Source: Rhodobacter sp. (GTDB lineage Bacteria; Pseudomonadota; Alphaproteobacteria; Rhodobacterales; Rhodobacteraceae). Taken from it: DNA of 11,439 nucleotides. The translations under genes and the position numbers were made by a program. Under the pieces are notes generated by a model. The model was not told where the DNA came from, did no database searches, and worked only from the letters and a program-made list of their open reading frames with translations. Below, in pieces: positions 1 through 6,124 of this stretch (position 1 is the stretch's first letter; the number at the start of each line of letters is the position of its first letter). The DNA is taken from assembly GCA_013824045.1 (NCBI GenBank), contig PNND01000125.1, positions 1 to 11,439 of the forward strand, given 5' to 3'.

Positions 1-204
1 GTGATCGAACGCCCCCGCGCCGTGACCGTCCGCTTCCTGAACGCACAGGGCGATGTCGAAGAGCGTGACTTCGTCCATCTCTGGGCCACCAGCGTGCAGC
101 ACCAGATCGACCATCTGGCCGGCAAGATGTATTTCGACCATCTCTCGCCCCTGAAACGCAAGATGCTGCTGGCCAAGGCGGAAAAGCTGCGGAGGCGGGG
201 ATGA
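1..204 (+). CDS. def: Peptide deformylase-family protein, 3' part only, catalytic Glu replaced by Gln
   Basis: This is the C-terminal 67 residues of a gene that begins before the window; the GTG at base 1 is most likely an internal valine codon, not a start. Deformylases remove the N-terminal formyl group from new proteins using a metal held by one Cys and the two His of an HExxH helix. The segment [20 protein letters not shown] is clearly the third conserved deformylase motif, but it reads HQIDH (bases 100-114), with CAG at 103-105 where active enzymes have Glu. Both metal-binding His remain. The following [14 protein letters not shown] tail is typical of the family. The stop (202-204) overlaps the fmt start in an ATGA junction, so the two are translationally coupled. 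I recall that Rhodobacteraceae often carry several tandem deformylase genes before fmt; this may be a divergent, possibly inactive copy. The other two motifs lie outside the window. Confidence 0.85.
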   Translation: MIERPRAVTVRFLNAQGDVEERDFVHLWATSVQHQIDHLAGKMYFDHLSPLKRKMLLAKAEKLRRRG

Positions 205-1097
205 AAATCGTTTTCATGGGCACCCCCGATTTCTCGGTCCCCATCCTGAATGCCCTCGCCGCACAGCACGACATCCTCGCCGTCTACACCCAGCCACCCC
301 GCCCCGCAGGCCGGGGCAAAGAGCTGCGCCCCACCCCGGTCCATGCCGCCGCCGAACGGCTCGGCCTGCCCGTCCGCCATCCCACCAGCCTGAAATCCCC
401 GGAAGAACAGGCCGTCTTCGCCGCCCTCGGCGCCGATGTGGCGGTGGTCGTCGCCTATGGCCTGATCCTGCCTCAAGCCATCCTCGATGCCCCGCGCCAC
501 GGCTGCCTGAATATCCACGCCTCGCTCCTGCCCCGCTGGCGCGGCGCGGCCCCAATCCACCGCGCCATCATGGCCGGCGATTCGGAAACCGGCATCTGCA
601 TCATGCAGATGGAGGCAGGGCTCGACACCGGCCCCGTGCTCCTGCGCCAGTCCACCCCCATCGGGGCCGAAGACACCACCCAAGACCTGCACGACCGCCT
701 ATCCCAGATGGGCGCCAGCCTCATCCTCAACACCCTCGCCGCGCTGCCTGCGCTCACCCCCGAACCCCAACCCGACGACGGCGTCACCTACGCCAGCAAG
801 ATCGACAAGCTTGAGGCCCGCATCGACTGGACCCGCCCCGCCACCGACATCGACCGCCAGGTCCGCGGCCTCTCCCCCTTCCCCGGTGCCTGGTGCATGG
901 CCGGGGGCGAACGCATCAAACTCCTCCGCTCCCGCCTCACCCCCGGCACAGGACAACCCGGTCAGGTCCTCCACGGCCTCACCATCGCCTGCGGTTCAGG
1001 TGCCGTCGACATCACCCTTGCCCAGCGCGAAGGCAAAAAACCCCAATCCCCCACCGATTTCCTGCGCGGCTTCCCCCTTCCCGCCAAACTGGCCTGA
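201..1097 (+). CDS. fmt: Methionyl-tRNA formyltransferase
   Basis: The enzyme transfers a formyl group from 10-formyltetrahydrofolate to Met-tRNA(fMet), making the initiator tRNA used in bacterial translation; it is cytoplasmic. The 298-residue product starts [16 protein letters not shown], the usual N-terminus of the formyltransferase fold. The catalytic Asn, His and Asp of the family are visible as N104 and H106 in [16 protein letters not shown] and D142 in GLDTGP. The N-terminal catalytic domain covers roughly residues 1-185. The C-terminal tRNA-binding domain is about 200-298 and ends in the common [10 protein letters not shown] motif. It is slightly shorter than the 315-residue E. coli protein but looks complete. 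The ATG at 201 overlaps the stop of the upstream deformylase-family gene, so formylation and (presumed) deformylation genes form one operon. Confidence 0.97.
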   Translation: MKIVFMGTPDFSVPILNALAAQHDILAVYTQPPRPAGRGKELRPTPVHAAAERLGLPVRHPTSLKSPEEQAVFAALGADVAVVVAYGLILPQAILDAPRHGCLNIHASLLPRWRGAAPIHRAIMAGDSETGICIMQMEAGLDTGPVLLRQSTPIGAEDTTQDLHDRLSQMGASLILNTLAALPALTPEPQPDDGVTYASKIDKLEARIDWTRPATDIDRQVRGLSPFPGAWCMAGGERIKLLRSRLTPGTGQPGQVLHGLTIACGSGAVDITLAQREGKKPQSPTDFLRGFPLPAKLA

Positions 1098-1156
1098 TCT
1101 GCTGGACTGATCCGGCCCACTGCGCCATGATCGCACCGGAAACCCCGGAGGCCCCC

Positions 1157-1393
1157 ATGCCCTTCCTGATCCTGATCATCATCGGTGCCGCCGCAGGCTT
1201 CCTCGCCACCCGCTTCATGCGGGTGCAGACCGATGTTCCCACCACCATTGCCATCGGCATCGCTGGCGCGCTGGTGGGCTGGGGCATCCTGCGCTTTTTG
1301 GTATCGGTCTCAGGCTGGGTCGCGGCCTTCGTCGGCGCGATCATCGGCGCCATGGCGTTGATCTGGCTCTGGCAGAAATACGTCTCGAAGTGA
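1157..1393 (+). CDS. GlsB/YeaQ/YmgE (transglycosylase-associated) small membrane protein
   Basis: A 78-residue, very hydrophobic protein with three predicted membrane segments: about residues 2-18, 28-48 and 51-72. It ends in a short positively charged tail, WQKYVSK. Size, three-helix layout and the Gly-rich helices (LILIIIGAAAGFLATRFM, GIAGALVGWGILRF) match the GlsB/YeaQ/YmgE family (COG2261), which is often induced by stress but has no proven biochemical role. The ATG at 1157 is chosen because a strong Shine-Dalgarno (GGAGG, 1147-1151) lies five bases ahead of it. The open frame extends upstream to 893 only as an overlap with fmt. It lies 59 bases after fmt with no clear terminator between, so it may be read from the fmt transcript. 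Family assignment rests on length and hydrophobic pattern, so it is less certain than for the enzymes. Confidence 0.8.
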   Translation: MPFLILIIIGAAAGFLATRFMRVQTDVPTTIAIGIAGALVGWGILRFLVSVSGWVAAFVGAIIGAMALIWLWQKYVSK

Positions 1394-1882
1394 TCAACCC
1401 AGTCGCCGCGCGGCATCCTTCAGCTTGAAACCCGCGCCTCCGGCCACGTCCCAGATCAGCCGCCCCTGCCACGCCGCGAACAGCATCGCCGCCGCCTCGC
1501 CTCGGCATCCCTGCTTGGCCGTCAGAACCCGCTCCACCGATTGCCGCCACTCTGCCGCCCGCGCCGCCGCCTCAGGATCGGCCAGACTGGCCATGATCAG
1601 CCCGCGCGGCAGCACGCCGGACAAAGCCTTCAGATAGCCCTGCGCCGTCTCCTCGGTGGCGGCGATGCGCTCGCCCGCCTCCATCACCCCATCCCAGCCC
1701 TGCGCCAAGGCCGCGCGCAGCATGCCCGCCCGGTCGCCATAGCGCTGCACCAATGTCGGCGGGGCCAGTCCACAGACCTTCGACACCGTGCCAAAGGACA
1801 CCGCGCCCGCACCATCCTCGGCCAAAAGACCAAGGATGGCTGCAAACACTTCATCATCCGGAACGCTGCGCGGTCTACCCAT
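1394..1882 (-). CDS. TetR/AcrR-family transcriptional regulator, short
   Basis: A 162-residue protein whose first 60 residues match the TetR DNA-binding domain. The N-terminus is basic (MGRPRSVPDDEV), helix 1 follows (EVFAAILGLLAEDG), then a helix-turn-helix at about 29-48 (SFGTVSKVCGLAPPTLVQRY, where PPTLVQRYGD replaces the common KGTLYRHFPS). The rest is an Ala-rich helical region expected to be the dimerisation and ligand domain. It is shorter than the usual 190-210 residues, so the ligand domain is reduced. Ligand and targets cannot be inferred. It lies 39 bases after the TRIC-type gene on the same strand, and an imperfect palindrome sits just ahead of its start, which suggests autoregulation. 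I see no Shine-Dalgarno before the ATG. Its stop directly abuts the stop of the convergent GlsB-like gene. Confidence 0.85.
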   Translation of the reverse strand: MGRPRSVPDDEVFAAILGLLAEDGAGAVSFGTVSKVCGLAPPTLVQRYGDRAGMLRAALAQGWDGVMEAGERIAATEETAQGYLKALSGVLPRGLIMASLADPEAAARAAEWRQSVERVLTAKQGCRGEAAAMLFAAWQGRLIWDVAGGAGFKLKDAARRLG

Positions 1883-1885
1883 GAT

Positions 1886-1903
1886 TAAACGAATAGCCGT
1901 TCA
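1886..1903. promoter_or_regulatory. Possible operator: imperfect palindrome before the TetR-type gene
   Basis: The 18 bases TAAACGAATAGCCGTTCA form an imperfect inverted repeat, with arms AACG and CGTT, outer T:A and a central TA; six of nine positions pair. It starts three bases upstream of the regulator's ATG, in a 39-base gap that is clearly more AT-rich than its surroundings. TetR-family proteins often repress their own gene from palindromes of about this size placed over the promoter. The assignment is inference from position and symmetry only. Confidence 0.3.
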
Positions 1904-1921
1904 TCAAAATCCACACAAGCC

Positions 1922-2587
1922 CTAGCGCTTTGGCGATCCCGGCCGCGGCGGCCGCGCCTTGTAGACCGGCAACCGCCAGCCAAAGCGCAGGCTCCCCGCC
2001 CGCAGGATCAGCGTCACCAGCGCGCAGCCCAGCAGCGCCTGCCACCCCTCGGCGCCCACCCCGCCCAGCAGCACCGCCACCCCCGCGCCGCAGAAGGCGC
2101 AGGTGACGTAAAGCTCCCCCTGCTTCAACACCAGCGGCACCTCGTTGCACACGACATCGCGCATCAGCCCGCCCATGCAGCCCGTCACCATCCCCATCAC
2201 CAGAACGACCGGCCAGCCCAACCCCTCGGCCAGCGCCACACCAACGCCCGCCGGCACCGCCACGGCCAGCGCAAAGGCATCCAGCCATTCCAGCGCGCGA
2301 TAGCGGCTCTCCAACCGATGCGCGCCAAAGAACACCAGCACTGCCGCCACCGCCGCCACAAGCAAAAGCACCGGGTCGGATGTCCAAAGCGGCGGGCGAT
2401 CCAGCATAACATCGCGCAAAGTCCCGCCTCCCACCGCCGTCAGGCAGGCCACGAATATGAACCCCACGATATCAAGCTGCGACCGGCTTGCCACTAGCGC
2501 GCCCGTCAGCGCGAAAATCGCCACCGAGGCATAGTCCAGCGCGGGCAGCAGCGCCTCGGCCGGCAGGGCAAGGCCGGGCGTCATCAT
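1922..2587 (-). CDS. TRIC-type cation channel / UPF0126 membrane protein
   Basis: A 221-residue integral membrane protein with about seven hydrophobic segments. It has the internal duplication of the UPF0126 (YicG-like) family, now grouped with trimeric intracellular cation channels. The first half carries [16 protein letters not shown] (about residues 53-68) and the second half carries the matching [16 protein letters not shown] (139-154). The paired Gly-Gly-x-x-Arg-Asp motifs are the family's signature and lie in kinked pore-lining helices. Prokaryotic members conduct K+ and related monovalent cations in structural studies; the physiological role in bacteria is unsettled. The C-terminus ends in a basic Pro-rich cytoplasmic tail. 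Two ATG codons stand at the start (2585-2587 and 2582-2584). The first overlaps the rnhA stop, so expression is probably coupled to rnhA although no functional link is known. Confidence 0.92.
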   Translation of the reverse strand: MMTPGLALPAEALLPALDYASVAIFALTGALVASRSQLDIVGFIFVACLTAVGGGTLRDVMLDRPPLWTSDPVLLLVAAVAAVLVFFGAHRLESRYRALEWLDAFALAVAVPAGVGVALAEGLGWPVVLVMGMVTGCMGGLMRDVVCNEVPLVLKQGELYVTCAFCGAGVAVLLGGVGAEGWQALLGCALVTLILRAGSLRFGWRLPVYKARPPRPGSPKR

Positions 2588-3045
2588 GCGCTCTTCGTCT
2601 TGAACGGGGCCATCCCCGCCCGCGCCAGCGCATCCGCCCGCTCGTTCTCCTCATGCCCGGCATGGCCCTTGATCCAGCGCCAGTCCACCTTGTGCCGCGC
2701 CTGCGCCGCATCCAGCCGCTGCCACAGATCGGCATTCTTCACCGGATCACGCCCCGCCGTGCGCCATCCGTTGCGCTTCCAGCCATGGATCCATTCCGTC
2801 ACGCCGTTCTTCACATAGGCGCTGTCGGTCACGATGATGATTTCAGACGGCCGCGCCAGCGTCTCCAGCGCCGAAATCGCCGCCAGCAACTCCATCCGGT
2901 TGTTGGTGGTCATCGCCTCGCCACCCTGCAGCGTGCGCTCCTTCACCACGGCCCCCGCCTCCCGCGCCAGCAGCAACACGCCCCAGCCTCCGGGGCCGGG
3001 ATTGCCCGAACAGGCACCATCGGTATAGGCGTAAAGTTCTGGCAT
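2584..3045 (-). CDS. rnhA: Ribonuclease HI
   Basis: Cleaves the RNA strand of RNA:DNA hybrids during replication, primer removal and R-loop resolution; cytoplasmic, Mg2+-dependent. The 153-residue product has the expected length. All active-site residues are visible: D9 ([16 protein letters not shown]), E52 (NNRMELLA), D74 (VTDSAYV), H128 ([10 protein letters not shown]) and D138 (ERADALAR). The basic handle region typical of RNase HI is present as [20 protein letters not shown]. The ATG at 3043-3045 is preceded by GGGAG (plus-strand 3051-3055) at a five-base gap, and a promoter can be seen just upstream. The stop overlaps the start of the TRIC-type gene. rnhA therefore heads a three-gene minus-strand unit with the TRIC-type and TetR-type genes. 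Confidence 0.97.
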   Translation of the reverse strand: MPELYAYTDGACSGNPGPGGWGVLLLAREAGAVVKERTLQGGEAMTTNNRMELLAAISALETLARPSEIIIVTDSAYVKNGVTEWIHGWKRNGWRTAGRDPVKNADLWQRLDAAQARHKVDWRWIKGHAGHEENERADALARAGMAPFKTKSA

Positions 3046-3063
3046 GGCGGCTCCCTTTGGTCC

Positions 3064-3092
3064 CGTTTAGGCACCCCCAAACCAACCGTCAA
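3064..3092 (-). promoter_or_regulatory. Probable sigma-70-type promoter of rnhA
   Basis: Read on the minus strand, TTGACG (plus-strand 3087-3092) is followed by a 17-base spacer and TAAACG (3064-3069). The -35 box matches five of six consensus bases; the -10 matches three of six. Expected transcription start is near 3057, which leaves a leader of about 12 bases that includes the GGGAG ribosome site. This separates rnhA from the upstream DUF3429/ispH gene run. Confidence 0.5.
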
Positions 3093-3120
3093 CCAAGCCC
3101 CATCTTCTCTGCCAAAATAT

Positions 3121-3186
3121 CCTCAGGGGGTGAGGAGCGATAGCTCCGAGGGGGCGGAACGCCCCCTGATTTTTCGCAGAAAAATC
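3121..3186. repeat. Array of four hairpins, probable dispersed intergenic element with terminator character
   Basis: Four inverted repeats are packed into 66 bases: CCTCA-GGGGG-TGAGG (3121-3135); GGAGC-GATA-GCTCC (3134-3147), sharing two bases with the first; an 8-bp GC stem AGGGGGCG/CGCCCCCT with loop GAA (3149-3167); and GATTTTTC-GCA-GAAAAATC (3168-3186). It begins three bases after the stop of the DUF3429 gene. On the plus strand the GC stem followed by five T looks like an intrinsic terminator, but both flanking genes are on the minus strand. From memory, elements of this style (CCAAAATATCC followed by GC-rich hairpins) recur between genes in Rhodobacteraceae; no copy count can be made from this window. 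It probably ends the ispH-DUF3429 transcript. Confidence 0.65.
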
Positions 3187-3188
3187 GT

Positions 3189-3644
3189 TCACTCAAACAG
3201 GATGGGCACCGCCAGACAGGCCAGAACTACCGCCGTCAGCAGCCCGCGCAACCGCATCCACCACGCGGGCGTCAGCCCCTGCCTCGCAAAGAACCCATCC
3301 AGCATCAACAGTCCCGCAAAGCCCGCGAACAGATTCACCGCCGCATCGCCCGGATCGCCGTTGACCATGAAGAACGCCCACAAGGCCGGAATGACCGACA
3401 GCGCATATCCCAGCGCCGCCAACTGCCCCTCGGCCTTTGTGGCAAACCCCCAGAGCACGCCCGACATGAAGGACAATATCACCGTCCCATAGGTCAGGCT
3501 GACATAGGTGCCCATGAACAGCGGGCTCATCCACTGCCCGCCCCAGCCCACTGTGGCCGGGAACAGCACATTCGCCGCCCCCCACAGAAACGGAATAAGC
3601 CCGGCAAGGCCCAGGATCAGCGCGGAACGGGGAATGGCATTCAT
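3189..3644 (-). CDS. DUF3429 family membrane protein
   Basis: A 151-residue hydrophobic protein with about four to five membrane segments: roughly residues 8-25, 45-66, 73-93, 100-116 and 131-149. The pattern (LILGLAGLIPFLWGA, then YGTVILSFMSGVLWGFA) fits the DUF3429 family, whose function is unknown. The ATG at 3642-3644 is preferred because it overlaps the stop of the upstream YdeI/OmdA-type gene (ATGA), as at most junctions of this run; the frame stays open upstream but only over that gene. It is the last gene of the ispH run, and the hairpin array begins just past its stop. Nothing in the sequence suggests an enzymatic site. Confidence 0.82.
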   Translation of the reverse strand: MNAIPRSALILGLAGLIPFLWGAANVLFPATVGWGGQWMSPLFMGTYVSLTYGTVILSFMSGVLWGFATKAEGQLAALGYALSVIPALWAFFMVNGDPGDAAVNLFAGFAGLLMLDGFFARQGLTPAWWMRLRGLLTAVVLACLAVPILFE

Positions 3645-4096
3645 GTCAGGCTCTTGATCAGGGCATCGATGCGCTTGGCGCGGGTGGGGGCGGTCTTGGC
3701 CGTGCCGATCTGATACAGCAATCCGCGCCGCTTGCCAGCCGTCAGCTCCTCCCACACCGCCGTCAGGTCCGCCTGCCGCAGCGCCAGCACCACATCCTCG
3801 GGCGTATCCACCTGGTCATCGGGCGCGGGGCGCAGCCGCACCTCCAGCACCTCGCTGGGGCTGATCCCCACACGGTCCAGCAAGGATGCCCCCGCCCAGA
3901 GGAACACCCCCTCCACCACCGGCGCGCGCGACAGGGCAAGGTTCACGGGATGGTCGTTGATCTCGCCTTCCACCCGCTTCGCCCCCTGCGCCAGCAGGGC
4001 CTCCGCCGCCTCTTCGGGCAGGCGCAAAACGGTATATGTCGCGCGGCCCCAGTCTACCGCCTCGACCGTGGCCTCAAAGACCACCCAATCGCTCAC
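3641..4096 (-). CDS. DUF1905 + YdeI/OmdA domain protein
   Basis: A 151-residue soluble protein. Residues about 4-80 resemble DUF1905, a small beta-barrel domain ([21 protein letters not shown], then [14 protein letters not shown]). Residues about 95-150 resemble the YdeI/OmdA helical domain ([20 protein letters not shown], then [11 protein letters not shown]). Proteins of this pair of domains are annotated as bacteriocin-protection or OmpD-associated from limited work on YdeI in enterobacteria; the biochemical role is unknown and I do not infer it here. The start is GTG at 4094-4096, which overlaps the ispH stop (GTGA). Its own stop overlaps the DUF3429 start. It is therefore coupled to ispH on one side and to a membrane protein on the other. 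Confidence 0.82.
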   Translation of the reverse strand: MSDWVVFEATVEAVDWGRATYTVLRLPEEAAEALLAQGAKRVEGEINDHPVNLALSRAPVVEGVFLWAGASLLDRVGISPSEVLEVRLRPAPDDQVDTPEDVVLALRQADLTAVWEELTAGKRRGLLYQIGTAKTAPTRAKRIDALIKSLT

Positions 4097-5043
4097 GCAG
4101 GCTCCCGCAGGATGCGCGGCACCTTGAACTCCACATTCTCCACCGCCGTCTCGACCATCTCCACCGTGGTCTCGAACCGCGCGCGGAAGGCGTCGATCAC
4201 CTCATTGACCAACACCTCCGGCGCGCTCGCCCCGGCCGTGATGCCCACCGAACGGATCCCCTCCAGCGCGCGCCAATCTATATCCGTAGCCCGCTGGATC
4301 AGTTGCGCGTAAGGACAGCCCGCATTGGCCCCCACCTCCACCAGCCGCTTCGAATTCGATGAATTCGGCGCCCCGATCACCAGCAGCGCGTCGATCTTCC
4401 CCGCCATCGCCTTCACCGCCATCTGGCGGTTGGTCGTGGCATAGCAGATGTCGTCATGCGCAGGCGCGACAATGGCCGGAAACCGCGCCGTCAGCGCCGC
4501 CGCGATATCCGCCGTATCATCCACCGACAGCGTGGTCTGCGTGATAAAGGCCAACTTGCCCGGATCGCGCACCTTGAGCCCCGCCACATCCTCCACCGTT
4601 TCCACCAGCAGCACCTCGCCTTCCGGCAACTGCCCCATGGTCCCCACCGTCTCCGGGTGCCCCGCATGACCGATCATGATCATCTGCAACCCGTTCTCGC
4701 TGTGCCGCGCCGCCTCGTTATGCACCTTGGTCACAAGAGGGCAGGTCGCATCCACCGCGATCATCTCGCGCCGCGCCGCCTCGGCGGGCACCGCCTTCGG
4801 CACGCCATGGGCGGAAAACACCACCGGCCGGTCCAGCGGGCAATCATCCAGCTCCTCGACGAACACCGCCCCCTTGGCGCGCAGCCCGTCCACCACGTAT
4901 TTGTTGTGCACGATCTCATGCCGCACAAAGACCGGCGCGCCCCATTTCTCGATCGCCATCTCGACGATCTTGATCGCGCGGTCCACGCCCGCGCAAAACC
5001 CGCGCGGCGCGGCCAGATACAGGGTCAGGGGCGGAAGGGTCAT
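4093..5043 (-). CDS. ispH: 4-hydroxy-3-methylbut-2-enyl diphosphate reductase
   Basis: Last step of the MEP isoprenoid pathway: reduces HMBPP to IPP and DMAPP with a [4Fe-4S] cluster. The 316-residue length is normal. The three cluster cysteines are C17 ([12 protein letters not shown]), C101 ([12 protein letters not shown]) and C200 ([11 protein letters not shown]). Substrate-binding His residues are H46 (EIVHNKYVV), H79 (FSAHGVP) and H129, and the catalytic Glu is E131 in [13 protein letters not shown]. The diphosphate-binding residues appear in PNSSNSKRL and in GASAPE near residue 273. The ATG at 5041-5043 gives the usual N-terminus. A 76-base gap separates it from the YqaA-like gene upstream, the largest gap in this run, and may hold a promoter. 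Downstream it overlaps the YdeI/OmdA-type gene. Confidence 0.97.
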   Translation of the reverse strand: MTLPPLTLYLAAPRGFCAGVDRAIKIVEMAIEKWGAPVFVRHEIVHNKYVVDGLRAKGAVFVEELDDCPLDRPVVFSAHGVPKAVPAEAARREMIAVDATCPLVTKVHNEAARHSENGLQMIMIGHAGHPETVGTMGQLPEGEVLLVETVEDVAGLKVRDPGKLAFITQTTLSVDDTADIAAALTARFPAIVAPAHDDICYATTNRQMAVKAMAGKIDALLVIGAPNSSNSKRLVEVGANAGCPYAQLIQRATDIDWRALEGIRSVGITAGASAPEVLVNEVIDAFRARFETTVEMVETAVENVEFKVPRILREPA

Positions 5044-5070
5044 CAGGCAGCCTCGTGATCGGTTATCCCT

Positions 5071-5099
5071 GATTTAGGGCCAAACTCGGCTGTGGTAAA
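5071..5099 (-). promoter_or_regulatory. Weak candidate promoter ahead of ispH
   Basis: On the minus strand, TTTACC (plus-strand 5094-5099; four of six matches to the -35 consensus) lies 17 bases before TAAATC (5071-5076; three of six to the -10). It falls in the only sizeable gap (5044-5119) of the gene run, which is locally AT-richer than the flanking genes. It could give ispH expression independent of the upstream genes. Confidence 0.3.
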
Positions 5100-5119
5100 C
5101 CGCAACCTGCCGCGACCTG

Positions 5120-5557
5120 TCACCCCAGAAAGCCCAGCGTGATCAGCCCCAGCACCACATAGCGCCCCGTCTTGGCGATGGTGACCAGAACCGCAAACAG
5201 CCAGAACGGCGTGCGCAACGTGCCCGCCACCACTGTCAGCACATCGCCCAGCGGCAACCATGACAGCAAGAGCGACCACACACCCCAGCGGCGAAACCAC
5301 GCCTCGGCCCGGCGCAGCGCTTCCTCCGGGATGCGGAACCGCTCCATCACGCGCAGCTGCATCAGCCCGCGCCCCAGCGCATAGTTCAGGCAAGACCCCA
5401 GCACATTGCCGACTGACGCCACCAACAGGATCACGCCAAAGCGGTCCGGCTCGGCCAGGATCATGCCCGCAAAGATGATCTCTGACTGGAATGGGATCAG
5501 CGTCGCCGCAACAAAGGCGGCAAGGAACAGGCCAAACAGTGCGGAACCGAAGATCAT
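5120..5557 (-). CDS. YqaA-type (DedA/SNARE-associated-like) membrane protein
   Basis: A 145-residue membrane protein closely patterned on E. coli YqaA. It has ATLIPFQSEIIFAGMIL (E. coli ATLLPGNSEVVLVAML), a GNxxGxxxNYxxGR segment, an amphipathic loop, and WGVWSLLLSWLPLGDVLTVVAG. These are the conserved reentrant-loop and helix motifs of the DedA-like superfamily, whose members are linked to lipid transport and envelope homeostasis; the role of YqaA itself is not established. I chose the ATG at 5555-5557 because it places the N-terminus as in E. coli YqaA. A GTG at 5576-5578 would add seven residues and leave 18 bases to the preceding gene; neither has a good Shine-Dalgarno at proper distance. 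The reading frame is intact, and it belongs to the same minus-strand run as the YcxB-like gene and ispH. Confidence 0.88.
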   Translation of the reverse strand: MIFGSALFGLFLAAFVAATLIPFQSEIIFAGMILAEPDRFGVILLVASVGNVLGSCLNYALGRGLMQLRVMERFRIPEEALRRAEAWFRRWGVWSLLLSWLPLGDVLTVVAGTLRTPFWLFAVLVTIAKTGRYVVLGLITLGFLG

Positions 5558-5596
5558 CCGCCCCAGATGGACCGCCACGCCCCGCGCGACAAGGCG

Positions 5597-6124
5597 TCAG
5601 CCGATCTTTGCGCGCCAATGGGTGACAAAATCCGCTTTCGCCGCAGGCGTCGCAAAGGCGCGGGCCGGAACGACCACCACATCCTCACGCCCAAAGGTCA
5701 GAAACACATGATCCCGCGTCTCGCGCAGCGCCCGCAAAGAGCGCCCTCCCAGAACCAGCGGATCACGCCGATCCGCGCGATGCTCGATCATCCGGTCGGG
5801 CCAGACCTCCAGCCGCGTCTCGCCGCCCGCACGGGCTGTCGCACGCTGCCGCCGGTCGCGATATTGGAACAAGACCACCATCAGCACCGGCAGCGCCATC
5901 AGGATCAAGGCCGCAGGCAGGCTGTGCAGGCCCGGCACGTCCTCAAGCTGCCCCGAAAGCATCTTCAGCAGGCCCAGCCCCGCAAACAGGCTGGCCGCAA
6001 GCGCCAGCCGGTCCCGCTTGCGATAGGCGGGCGACACCCGTTCCCATGCCAGCGCGTCCCCCGCCTCCAGTGTGTAATCCAACACATCGGGCGCGGGGTC
6101 CGCAGCTTTGGATGCCGCGATCAC
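5597..6124 (-). CDS. YcxB-like membrane-anchored protein
   Basis: A 175-residue protein with a soluble N-terminal stretch containing DYTLEAGDALAWERVSPAYRKRDR. Two adjacent membrane helices follow (about 40-57 and 68-88), then a cytoplasmic basic linker (QYRDRRQR) and a C-terminal beta-rich domain that ends DVVVVPARAFATPAAKADFVTHW. This order (short strand pair, helix hairpin, then a PH-like beta region with a late VVVPxRAF motif) is characteristic of the YcxB-like family. Function is unknown; the C-terminal part may bind protein or membrane. The start is GTG (6122-6124), which overlaps the stop of the NYN-domain gene as GTGA. The assignment comes from motif pattern and hydropathy by eye. Confidence 0.75.
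   Translation of the reverse strand: MIAASKAADPAPDVLDYTLEAGDALAWERVSPAYRKRDRLALAASLFAGLGLLKMLSGQLEDVPGLHSLPAALILMALPVLMVVLFQYRDRRQRATARAGGETRLEVWPDRMIEHRADRRDPLVLGGRSLRALRETRDHVFLTFGREDVVVVPARAFATPAAKADFVTHWRAKIG

Noticed and set aside
1..3. GTG at base 1 as a true start of a 67-residue protein
   Set aside because: The sequence begins in the middle of a deformylase-type domain ([10 protein letters not shown] precedes the third motif), so the gene is cut by the window edge.
893..1156. Upstream extension of the GlsB-like frame into fmt
   Set aside because: The extension is His/Arg/Pro-rich and unlike a membrane protein N-terminus, whereas the ATG at 1157 has a strong GGAGG ribosome site.
1098..1156. 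Possible terminator or promoter between fmt and the GlsB-like gene
   Set aside because: I found no stable hairpin with a T-run and no convincing -35/-10 pair in these 59 bases.
2488..3492. 334-codon open frame on the plus strand
   Set aside because: It runs antisense over the TRIC-type gene start, all of rnhA and the hairpin array, is Arg/Pro/His-rich, and resembles no family. It is a by-product of high GC.
4456..5058. 200-codon plus-strand frame opposite ispH
   Set aside because: Arg/His-rich composition and complete overlap with ispH, whose cluster cysteines and catalytic residues are all present.
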